Origin: Gemmatimonadota bacterium
GTDB taxonomy: Bacteria > Gemmatimonadota > Gemmatimonadetes > Gemmatimonadales > GWC2-71-9
Assembly (NCBI GenBank): GCA_016180765.1
Contig: JACPAP010000024.1
Span: forward strand, 1 to 41,149
DNA: 41,149 bases
Reading direction: 5' to 3'
Shown here: positions 1-7,099 of the stretch, in pieces
Numbering within the stretch: the first letter of the stretch is position 1
Layout: every line of letters begins with the position of its first letter
Notes under the pieces: generated by a model
The model's input: only the letters and a program-made list of their open reading frames with translations
What the model was told of the DNA's origin: nothing
Database searches by the model: none
Translations under genes and position numbers: made by a program

Positions 1-136
1 CCTTGATGGCGACCCGGCGATGGTGCTTGAGGTCCTCCGCAAGATACACTGTCGCCATGCCGCCACGGCCGAGTTCGCGCTCGATGCGGTAGCGGCCGGC
101 GAGCGCCGCCCTGACACGATCAACCTCGTTAGCCAC
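1..136 (-). CDS. Ser/Thr protein kinase, N-terminal fragment (runs off window)
   Basis: Reading the minus strand from a GTG at 136 gives a continuous frame to base 1. It contains RYRIERELGRGGMATVYLAE and, further on, VAIK. These are the glycine-rich nucleotide-binding loop (GxGxxGxV form, here GRGGMATV) and the VAIK lysine of Hanks-type Ser/Thr kinases. Only about 45 residues lie in the window; the catalytic loop, activation segment and any sensor domain are outside. The start is uncertain: GTG 136 puts the glycine loop about 24 residues in, which is usual for Pkn kinases, while GTG 187 is in frame and would add 17 residues. The family call is firm; the substrate is unknown. The upstream 600 bp hold no gene, so the kinase has its own promoter region. 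Confidence 0.8.
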   Translation of the reverse strand, partial: MANEVDRVRAALAGRYRIERELGRGGMATVYLAEDLKHHRRVAIK

Positions 137-744
137 CTGCTCAGTCCCCAGCCTACTGTCGTACTGCTGTGGCCGGCCCAGCGTCACGGAGCCGGACGCC
201 GAGACCCCACGCCGCTAAAGGCGCAACATGGTTCGTGCGCAGACAACGAACGCCGGCCGGCCGCGGCCTAACCTGTATTTGGACTTGCGGGGGATCAGTG
301 CGCCGGTTCGCCGAATGCCGCAAGGCTTCGCGGGCTATTCCCCGACCAGCCAAGGCCCACGCCGCCCCCTAAACGCTTCCAACGTAGGCCCTTGCGCCCG
401 CCTAAGCTAGCCTGCCAGTGCCGGATTAGCCCAGCAAGGCACGCCATGTACTGGCGCAACCCCGCCAGCCCCGCCGCCTAAAACGCCCACGCCGCGCCCG
501 CTCTGACCCCCGCAACGCCGTGACCGGACTTCCCCACACCACCGCCCACCCCGCCCGCGCGAGAAACACCGGTACGCTCGCCGGGTATGTCGGACCCGCG
601 TGGCGCGTCGAGCAAGGTAACCTCGTTCACCATCCGGACTTGCAGGCGAATTGGTCTCGCAGCGGTTAGGAATTAGGCCGCAAGGCCTGCAGCGTTACTA
701 GGTGCGGGCATGGCGCAATCCCCCGAGAACCGCTAACGAACGGG
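137..744. other. C-rich non-coding region upstream of the kinase
   Basis: No convincing gene is seen in this 608-bp stretch. Small frames occur (for example a 29-codon plus-strand ATG frame near 586) but lack family features. The plus strand is unusually C-rich between about 330 and 560, with short variants of a CCTAA-type motif near 267, 367, 400 and 477 (GGCCTAACC, CCCCTAAACGC, CGCCTAAGC, CGCCTAAAACGC). A 7-bp inverted pair AGCGGTT/AACCGCT flanks about 60 bp near 661-734. It may hold the kinase promoter or decayed mobile DNA; nothing definite can be called. Confidence 0.4.
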
Positions 745-1752
745 TCACCTGTGGCTGGCCCGGCCCGCATCGATCGGCTCCTCCGCGTAGTGGCACGCCG
801 CCCACCGCCCGGAGAGCACTTCGCGGAGCGGCGGCCGCTCGCTTCGGCACCGCTCGCTCTTCTTGGGGTGCGGGCACCTAGGGTGGAAGGGGCAGCCAGG
901 GGGAGGATTCGCGGCGCTCGGCGGCTCGCCCGACAGCACGATGCGGGGCCGCGCGGCCCGGGGATCCTGAACCGGGGCCGCCGCGAGCAGCGACGCGGTG
1001 TAGGGATGGAGCGGCTGCTGATAGATGGCCGCCGCCGGCGCGAGCTCAGCCACCCGCCCCAGGTACATCACCGCCACGCGGTCCGCCAGGTAGCGCACCA
1101 CCGCCAGGTCGTGCGCGATGAGCAGATAGGTAAGGCCGCGGCGCGCCTGGAGATCGGCCAGCAAGTTCAACACCTGCGCGCCGACGGAGACGTCCAGGTT
1201 CGAGATCGGTTCGTCGAGCACCAGGAACTCGGGCTCGACCGAGAGCGCCCGCGCGATCCCCACGCGCTGGCGCTGCCCCCCGGACAGCTGGTGCGGGTAG
1301 TGATCCGACAGCGTTCGGTCGAGCCCCACTTCGGCCAGTAACTCCTCCGCGCGCGCCCGTGCGCTCGAACCCCGCGCGCGCCCGTGCACCTCGAGCGGCT
1401 CCTGGATGGCGGCCCCGATCCCGAGGCGCGGGTTGAGTGACAGGGTCGCGTCCTGGAAGACGATCTGCATCCGGCGGCGCATCCGGCGAAGGCCCTCCGC
1501 TCGGAGGGCCAGGATCTCGACGCCGGCGAACCGCACGCGGCCTGCGTCCGGCTGGGTCAGACGGAGGACGCAATGTCCCAGCGTGGTCTTCCCGCTGCCG
1601 CTCTCTCCCACCACCCCGAGCGTTTCGCCCCGCGCGATCGTGAGGGTCACCGCGTCCACGGCCACGATCGCGCGTCGGCGCCCCAACAGCGGCCCCGGCA
1701 GCGAAAACCGCTTGGTGAGCGCGTCTATCTCCACCAATCGCTCCGTCGTCAT
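745..1752 (-). CDS. oppF: Oligopeptide/dipeptide ABC transporter ATP-binding protein (OppF/DppF type)
   Basis: Cytoplasmic ATPase, 335 residues, the second of two nucleotide-binding subunits of a peptide importer. Visible motifs are Walker A GESGSGKTT, the ABC signature LSGGQRQRVGIARAL, Walker B LVLDEPISNLD and the switch HDLAVV. A C-terminal oligopeptide-type extension carries the cysteines of GCPFHPRCPHPKKSERC, as in OppF/DppF. ATG 1752 was chosen because it overlaps the stop of the preceding ATPase gene (ATGA, 1749-1752) and starts directly at the ABC core (MTTERLVEIDALTKRF); the frame stays open upstream only because it reads over that gene. It is the last gene of the five-gene operon. 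Substrate specificity cannot be read from the sequence. Confidence 0.92.
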   Translation of the reverse strand: MTTERLVEIDALTKRFSLPGPLLGRRRAIVAVDAVTLTIARGETLGVVGESGSGKTTLGHCVLRLTQPDAGRVRFAGVEILALRAEGLRRMRRRMQIVFQDATLSLNPRLGIGAAIQEPLEVHGRARGSSARARAEELLAEVGLDRTLSDHYPHQLSGGQRQRVGIARALSVEPEFLVLDEPISNLDVSVGAQVLNLLADLQARRGLTYLLIAHDLAVVRYLADRVAVMYLGRVAELAPAAAIYQQPLHPYTASLLAAAPVQDPRAARPRIVLSGEPPSAANPPPGCPFHPRCPHPKKSERCRSERPPLREVLSGRWAACHYAEEPIDAGRASHR

Positions 1753-2741
1753 GGTGCCCGCCGCGCCGGTTCGTCGACCAGCCAGCAACGCGCGAGGTGC
1801 TCCTGATCGGTGCCGAGCAAGGAGGGCTCGGCTCCGCGGCAGCGTTCCCAGGCGTGCCGGCAGCGTGGGTGAAACCGGCAGCCGGTGGGCCATTGGGTGG
1901 CCAACGGAGGCTGGCCGGGAACTACGGGCAGCCGTGCGACGTCCCGGTCAATGCGCGGAACCGCGTGCAGCAGTGCCTCGGTGTAGGGATGCTGCGGGTG
2001 GTCGAACAGCCGGGCGGCCGGCGCCGATTCCGCAATGCGACCCGCGTACATCACCGCCACCCGGTCGGCCACCCGCGCGGCGAGCCCCAGGTCGTGCGTG
2101 ATCAACAGCACCGCGAGCCCCAGCCGCCGTTGGAGATCGCTCAACAGGTCGAGGATCTGCAGTTGAATCGTGACGTCGAGCGCGGTGGTCGGCTCGTCCG
2201 CGATCAGGACCTTGGGGTTGCCCGCCAGGGCCATGGCGATCATGACGCGCTGCTGCATGCCGCCGCTCAGCTGGTGTGGATACTGGCCGAGCCGACGGTC
2301 CGGATCGCTTATGCCGACGTCGGCCAGCAGCTCCAATGCGCGCCGGCGCGCGGCGCGCCGGTCCGGCTGCCCGTGGGCCCGCACCGTTTCCGTGATCTGG
2401 GAGCCCACGGTCATGACCGGGTTCAGGCTGCTTCCCGGCTCCTGGAAGATCATGGCCAGGTCGCCGCCGCGGACCCGCCGCAAGGCCTTCGCGTCCCAGC
2501 GCAGGATGTCGGCCCCGTCCAGCTCGACCCGGCCGGCGGGATCGATGCGGCCCGGCGGCTCCGGGATCAGCCGGAGCAGCGACAACGCCAGGGTCGTCTT
2601 GCCCGAGCCCGATTCACCGACCAGTGCGAGCGTCTCGCCGGGGTAGAGGTCCAGCGAGACGCCGTCGACCGCTCGCGCCACCAGACCTCCGGGCATCGCG
2701 AACTCGGTCGTGAGGTCCCGCACCGCGAGGAGGGGCTTCAC
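1749..2741 (-). CDS. oppD: Oligopeptide/dipeptide ABC transporter ATP-binding protein (OppD/DppD type)
   Basis: First ATPase subunit of the peptide importer, 330 residues. Walker A is GESGSGKTT, signature LSGGMQQRVMIAMAL, Walker B VLIADEPTTALD and switch HDLGLAA. The C-terminal Cys cluster GCRFHPRCRHAWERC is typical of OppD/DppD. The start is GTG at 2741, whose GTGA overlaps the stop of the upstream permease gene, so the two are probably translationally coupled. It would pair with OppF beneath the OppB/OppC membrane subunits. The frame remains open far upstream but only as a shadow of the permease gene. Family assignment is secure; peptide versus nickel or glutathione transport is not resolved. 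Confidence 0.92.
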   Translation of the reverse strand: MKPLLAVRDLTTEFAMPGGLVARAVDGVSLDLYPGETLALVGESGSGKTTLALSLLRLIPEPPGRIDPAGRVELDGADILRWDAKALRRVRGGDLAMIFQEPGSSLNPVMTVGSQITETVRAHGQPDRRAARRRALELLADVGISDPDRRLGQYPHQLSGGMQQRVMIAMALAGNPKVLIADEPTTALDVTIQLQILDLLSDLQRRLGLAVLLITHDLGLAARVADRVAVMYAGRIAESAPAARLFDHPQHPYTEALLHAVPRIDRDVARLPVVPGQPPLATQWPTGCRFHPRCRHAWERCRGAEPSLLGTDQEHLARCWLVDEPARRAP

Positions 2742-3550
2742 CGGGTTCTCGGGTCGATGGTTTCGCGCAACGCTTCTCCCAGCACGCTGAAGGTCATGAC
2801 CGTGAGGACGACCGCGGCGCCCGGCACGATCGCCTGCCACGGCGCGGTGGCGAGGAACGCCTGGCCATCGGCGATCATGTTGCCCCAGGAGGGCATCGGC
2901 GGACGGACTCCGATCCCCAGAAACGATAGCGCCGCTTCGATCAGGATGGTGTTTCCCACCCCCAGCGTAGCGCTCACGATGATCGGGGCTGTCGCGTTGG
3001 GCAGGATGTGGCGCAGCGCGATGCGCCAGGCGGGGAGCCCCAAGGCCCGCGCCGCGAGCACGAAGTCGCGCTGCTTGAGGCTCTGGACTTCGGCCCGCAC
3101 CAGCCGGCTGGTCCCGAACCACCCAGTGAGCCCCAGCACCAGCACCAGCGCGGCGATGCCGCCGTGCTCCCACAGCGCCAGGATGACGATCAGGAGAAAC
3201 ACCCGCGGGATGGCCAGCGCCGCATCCACCGACCGCATCAAGGCGGCGTCTACCACGCCGCCGGCCAACCCGGCCGCCAGCCCGACGGCGGTCCCCACCG
3301 TGACGGCCACCACCACGGCCAAGGCGGCGATGGACAGCGACAGTCGCGCGCCGAACAGCAGCCGGCTCAGCAGGTCCCGGCTCAACGCATCGGTGCCGAG
3401 TGGATGCGCTAGCGAGGCGGGGAGCAGACGCCCCGCCACCAGGTCCAGCTGTGCGGCAGGGTCGTAGGGAGCGAGCACCGGCGCCAGCAGGGCGATCAGG
3501 TACAGCAGGCCCACTGCCGCCAGACCCATACGAACCCGCCGCGAGATCAC
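2738..3550 (-). CDS. oppC: Peptide ABC transporter permease (OppC/DppC type)
   Basis: Inner-membrane permease, 270 residues, with about six hydrophobic segments. The N-terminus carries a membrane anchor followed by HPLGTDALSRDLLSRLLFGARLS (split here: HPLGTDALSRD, then LLSRLLFGARLS), the hallmark of OppC/DppC-type permeases. The cytoplasmic EAA loop appears around AARALGLPAWRIALRHILPN. The GTG start at 3550 overlaps the stop of the oppB-like gene (GTGA). It forms the translocation channel with OppB. The long open frame upstream of 3550 is a shadow of oppB. The fit to family length and motif order is good. Confidence 0.9.
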   Translation of the reverse strand: MISRRVRMGLAAVGLLYLIALLAPVLAPYDPAAQLDLVAGRLLPASLAHPLGTDALSRDLLSRLLFGARLSLSIAALAVVVAVTVGTAVGLAAGLAGGVVDAALMRSVDAALAIPRVFLLIVILALWEHGGIAALVLVLGLTGWFGTSRLVRAEVQSLKQRDFVLAARALGLPAWRIALRHILPNATAPIIVSATLGVGNTILIEAALSFLGIGVRPPMPSWGNMIADGQAFLATAPWQAIVPGAAVVLTVMTFSVLGEALRETIDPRTR

Positions 3551-4518
3551 TGGGCTTCCCGGGTCCGGGGGTCCGCGATCCGGGTCAGGACGTCGGCGAC
3601 GAAATTGCCGGCCACCACCGCCAGGGCGACGAGCGTCGCCGCTCCGGTGACCACCGGATAGTCTCGCCGCTGGATCGCCTCGAACGCCAACCGGCCCATC
3701 CCCGGCCAGGCAAAGACGGTCTCCACCAGCACGGCGCCGGAAAGCAGCACGGGCAGCGACAGCCCGAACAAGGTAATGGTGGGCAGAACGGCGTTGCGCA
3801 GCGCGTGCACGGCGACGGCCCGTTCGCTCAGACCCTTGGCCCGCGCCGTGCGGATGAAGTCCTGGCGGATCACCTCGAGCACGGCCGCGCGCTGGTACCG
3901 CGCGGTGGCGGCAGCGCCAATCAGCCCCAACGTCAACGCGGGCAGGATGAGGTGCGCCGCGCGATCCCACAGCTTGCCCAGGATGTCGCGGGCGTGATAC
4001 AGGGCCGGATCCACCACGCCGCTCACCGGCAGCCAGCCCAGCTCCTGGCCGAACACCAGCACCAACATGAGGCCAAGCCAGAAGGTCGGCACCGAGTAGA
4101 GCGTCAGCGTCACCGCCGAGCACACTCGATCGAAGCGCGAGCCGGGGCGCATGCCCTGCAGGGTGCCGACGGTGACGCCGAGCAGGAAGTCCACCAACAG
4201 GGCCGCGGCGGCCAGCAGGAGCGTGTTGGGCAGTGCGTCCCGAAACGCGTCCAGCACGGGGCGGTGCATGGTGAAGGACAACCCCCAGTCGCCGCGGAGG
4301 AGATTGGTCAGGTAGCGGACGTACTGGATATGGATGGGTCGATCCAGCGCGAAGTTGCGCCGCATTTGTGCGATGGCTTCGGCCGAGACGTAGGGATTCT
4401 CGCCGGAGCCCGCCAGCGGTGAGCCCGGGGCCAGGTGAATGAGGAGGAACGTAATCGTCGCGACGCCGAACGCGACCAGGACCGCGGCCCCGAGCCGGCG
4501 CGCGAGGAAGGCTGCCAC
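3547..4518 (-). CDS. oppB: Peptide ABC transporter permease (OppB/DppB type)
   Basis: Inner-membrane permease of 323 residues. The N-terminus MAAFLARRLGAAVLVAFGVA matches the first membrane segment of OppB/DppB proteins. It is followed by the periplasmic loop with RRNFALDRPIHIQYVRYL and the motif DWGLSF; the EAA loop is RTARAKGLSERAVAVHALRN. The start ATG 4518 lies 9 bp after the stop of the substrate-binding protein gene, so it is in the same operon. It pairs with the OppC-type permease downstream. Nothing unusual is seen in it. Confidence 0.92.
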   Translation of the reverse strand: MAAFLARRLGAAVLVAFGVATITFLLIHLAPGSPLAGSGENPYVSAEAIAQMRRNFALDRPIHIQYVRYLTNLLRGDWGLSFTMHRPVLDAFRDALPNTLLLAAAALLVDFLLGVTVGTLQGMRPGSRFDRVCSAVTLTLYSVPTFWLGLMLVLVFGQELGWLPVSGVVDPALYHARDILGKLWDRAAHLILPALTLGLIGAAATARYQRAAVLEVIRQDFIRTARAKGLSERAVAVHALRNAVLPTITLFGLSLPVLLSGAVLVETVFAWPGMGRLAFEAIQRRDYPVVTGAATLVALAVVAGNFVADVLTRIADPRTREAQ

Positions 4519-4527
4519 CCTACCGGA

Positions 4528-6177
4528 TTACGGTGCGATGACCCGGTCGCGCTCGATCAGGGCGTCGGGGTTGACGCGCCACTGCCACAACCGTGCGGTC
4601 CACAAGTCTGGCCGAAGAGCGGTATCCACGAAGCGCCGATGGGCCACCAGCACCGGGCGAGGGACATAGATCCAAATGGCGGGCACATCCGCGTTGATGA
4701 CCGCGATGGCCTGGTGCCAGAGAGCGGTCGCGCGCTCCCTGTTCCACTCGGCCACCGCCTGATCGGTGAGCCGGTCAAACTCCGGGTTATCGTAACGCTG
4801 GTAGTTGGAACCGGCGAAACCGGCGCGGGTCCAGGGCTGCCGAATGGATCTCGGACTGGGATCGCTGACCAATGAGAGGAACGCCGCGTCGAACCGGCCG
4901 GCCTGCGCGCGGCTGATGAACGTGTTGAAATCCAGCTCGGTGATCTGCATCGCGATGCCCACGCGCCGGAGCTGGTCTTGCACGATCACCGCGATGCGAC
5001 GGCGAGGTGCGCTGGTGGTAGGCACCAGGAGGTCGAACTCCAACCGGCGGCCGCTCCTGGCGCGCACCCCGTCGGCCCCCGGTCGCCACCCCAGGGAGTC
5101 GAGTGAGCGCTTCGCCGCCGCCGTATCGAAGGGCAGTGGTCCTGGGCTTTCGCTGGCCATCCAGAGCCACGGTGCGAACGGCCCGGATGGAAGCGCTCCC
5201 AGGTTGCCCAGCACGGCGCGGACGGCCGCCTCGCGATCCACGGCCATCGCGACTGCTCGCCGCAGGGCACGGTCGCCGAACAGGGGATGGGGGCTGCCCG
5301 GGCGACCCGGGGCACGCAAGTTGAATCCGACATACGAATAGGCGGATAACGCGAACGGCGTGAGGTTGAGGTGTGGGGCTCCCCGCAGCCGATCCAAGAG
5401 TTCTGGAGTCACTAGCGCCTGCGCCGCGTCCGCCTCGCCGGCGACGAGCTGCGTGACGCCGGCGGGCATGTCCGGGATGAAGCGCCAGACTACGCGGCGC
5501 AGTCCCGGGCGGCCGAGGGCATAACTCGAGTCCCCGGCCAACTCGATGCTCTGGCCGGTGGTCCACCGGACGAATCGGAAGGGGCCGCTCCCAATGGGAT
5601 TCCGGCCCAAGGGATGCGATGCGAGGCGATTTCGGGGCACCGTGTCCAACACGTGGCGCGGCAGGATCCACATCTGGAACGCGGCGTCGAAAAACGCTTC
5701 CGGGTACGAGCGGCGGAACTGGAAGGCCACGGTGTGGGAATCCGCGGCGGTCACTGAGGCGATCTCTTCCAGCAACGGCCGGGCCCCGGCGTTCACCACG
5801 GAGTCGCGGTAGACGTCGAAGGTGAAAGCGACGTCTTGGGCCGTAACGGGCCTACCGTCGTGCCAGTGCGCCCGCGGATTGAGCGTGAAGCGGAGAGTGG
5901 TGGGGGTGTCCCAGGCCCACGTCTGCGCCAGCTCCGGCACGAACCCCGAGTCACCCACCGTGCTCAGGCTGGGTCCCAGCTCCGCGAGCTTCGAGAAGAC
6001 CATCTCGGTGATCCAGAAGTCCGCGTCGGTCTGGGTGACCGGCGGCAGCAGCACGCCGGGCTCCGAGGAGACCAGCACGGCGGTACCGCACCAGTCGCCA
6101 GGGCAGCGCGGCGCTTCGCGGCAGGCGCTCGCCAGCGCGGTTGCCGCCGAGACCAACAGCAGGGCGCGGTGGGTCAT
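4528..6177 (-). CDS. oppA: Extracellular solute-binding lipoprotein, family 5 (OppA/DppA-like)
   Basis: 549-residue peptide-binding lipoprotein that delivers substrate to the OppBC permease. Start ATG 6177 gives MTHRALLLVSAATALASACR, a lipoprotein signal peptide with lipobox LASAC; longer in-frame starts would destroy it. The SBP family 5 signature is seen as TLNPRAHWHDGRPVTAQDVA. Conserved later blocks include RRAVAMAVDREA and, near the end, FAGSNYQRYDNPEFDRLTDQ. It is the first gene of the importer operon. A -10-like TATTCT on the minus strand ends 6 bases before the ATG (6189-6184), so it may have its own leaderless transcript; it also lies only 25 bp after the lplA stop. The bound ligand is not predictable. 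Confidence 0.9.
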   Translation of the reverse strand: MTHRALLLVSAATALASACREAPRCPGDWCGTAVLVSSEPGVLLPPVTQTDADFWITEMVFSKLAELGPSLSTVGDSGFVPELAQTWAWDTPTTLRFTLNPRAHWHDGRPVTAQDVAFTFDVYRDSVVNAGARPLLEEIASVTAADSHTVAFQFRRSYPEAFFDAAFQMWILPRHVLDTVPRNRLASHPLGRNPIGSGPFRFVRWTTGQSIELAGDSSYALGRPGLRRVVWRFIPDMPAGVTQLVAGEADAAQALVTPELLDRLRGAPHLNLTPFALSAYSYVGFNLRAPGRPGSPHPLFGDRALRRAVAMAVDREAAVRAVLGNLGALPSGPFAPWLWMASESPGPLPFDTAAAKRSLDSLGWRPGADGVRARSGRRLEFDLLVPTTSAPRRRIAVIVQDQLRRVGIAMQITELDFNTFISRAQAGRFDAAFLSLVSDPSPRSIRQPWTRAGFAGSNYQRYDNPEFDRLTDQAVAEWNRERATALWHQAIAVINADVPAIWIYVPRPVLVAHRRFVDTALRPDLWTARLWQWRVNPDALIERDRVIAP

Positions 6178-6202
6178 GGCGCGAGAATATTGGCGAACGG
6201 AC

Positions 6203-7042
6203 CTAGCGGCGCCAGGTCCAGGCGGGATCGGCGAAGACGGACAGAGGGATAGATGGACAGGCGGATGGTGCATGGTGTACCGCCTCACCGTGCTCGGCCC
6301 ACGTGTGCGCGATGGCCCGGGCCACCTCGTCGAACGACGCACGACGTCCCAGCGCCTCGGACATCGAGGTGGCGTTGGGTGGACGCGGGCGCTCCCGGCT
6401 CACCTGGGCGATGACCTCCTGCGATCCACCCAGGAGAATCGAGCCGTGCTGGAGGAAGGCACCGCCCTGACGCACCTGGGCCGAGCCAACCACTTTGCGG
6501 CCGTGGACCAGCACCTCTCCCCCGACCGGCTGGGCGAAACACGCCCCCGCGGACAGCGCGCCCGGGCGCGCCCCGGCAGGAGCCAGCGCGGCGTCCGCTC
6601 CCAGCGCTCGCAGCGCCCGAGCCAGACGCTCATGAATGACGCGGTAGCTGTCACGGAGGCAACCGAAGGCCGGGACCGGGGCCGCCACGGCGTATGTTAC
6701 TTCATCGTCGTGCCACACGGCGCGGCCGCCGGTGGGCCGGCGGACCACGCCCACGCCGAGGCGCTCGATCTCCGCTCGATCGTAGCGGGACAGGGCAGGC
6801 TCATTGCGCCCGAACGACAGGCAGGGCGGGTTCCAGCGATACAGACGGAGGTAGGCCAGGTCGCCGCGGCGATCCACGTCGTCCAGCAGCGCTTGATCGA
6901 TGGCCATGTTCTCCGCCCCGGGCCGGCCGTCGGGGTCCACCAGCAGCTGCCATGTCGGGGCGGCGGCTCGCGGCCGGGTGGGTCCCTCTGGGCGCTGTAG
7001 TGCTTGCACCCGCCCTTGCCCCTCGGGCAATGCCCGCCGCAC
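6203..7042 (-). CDS. lplA: Lipoate-protein ligase A family protein
   Basis: Cofactor transferase of the LplA/LipB fold that attaches lipoate (or octanoate) to carrier lysines. Family blocks are ENMAIDQALLDDV, VRRPTGGRAVWHDDEVTYAV (RRxTGGxAV...H) and the catalytic-lysine block HGRKVVGSAQVRQGGAFLQHGSILL (HGRKVVGSAQ, then QHGSILL). It sits directly after gcvP and gcvH, whose product GcvH needs lipoate, so GcvH is the likely substrate. The start is uncertain. The family N-terminus begins near WQLLVD, but the nearest ATG is out of frame. The only upstream in-frame starts, GTG 7042 (GAGGGG 7 bases upstream) and GTG 7009, lie inside a dispersed repeat; GTG 6940 would lose the first strand. The first ~29 residues here are therefore repeat-encoded. 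Confidence 0.82.
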   Translation of the reverse strand: MRRALPEGQGRVQALQRPEGPTRPRAAAPTWQLLVDPDGRPGAENMAIDQALLDDVDRRGDLAYLRLYRWNPPCLSFGRNEPALSRYDRAEIERLGVGVVRRPTGGRAVWHDDEVTYAVAAPVPAFGCLRDSYRVIHERLARALRALGADAALAPAGARPGALSAGACFAQPVGGEVLVHGRKVVGSAQVRQGGAFLQHGSILLGGSQEVIAQVSRERPRPPNATSMSEALGRRASFDEVARAIAHTWAEHGEAVHHAPSACPSIPLSVFADPAWTWRR

Positions 7043-7068
7043 TAACGCGCCCCTCGGGACCCACCCGG
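6974..7068. repeat. Dispersed palindromic element, copy 1
   Basis: 95-bp element bounded by inverted arms CCGGGTGGGTCCC and GGGACCCACCCGG, with flanking bases that pair imperfectly further out. Its inner ~65 bp closely match, in opposite orientation, the element at 17074-17204 (shared blocks include TTGCCCCTCGGGC and ATGCCCGCCGC on this strand). It lies between the gcvP stop and the body of lplA and supplies the apparent SD and GTG of lplA. The single extra base in one arm relative to copy 2 is matched in the other arm, so the stem is preserved. Confidence 0.8.
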
Positions 7069-7099
7069 TCGCTCGCGTAGCCCGTCCGCGTGTCCGTCC

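Noticed and set aside
137..744. Integron attC sites
   Set aside because: CCTAAC- and GTTAG-like pieces occur, but no correctly ordered RYYYAAC...GTTRRRY pair with paired arms was found, and there is no integrase in the window.
6900..6953. ATG at about 6953 as the lplA start
   Set aside because: It is in a different frame from the conserved LplA residues; using it would give an unrelated short peptide.
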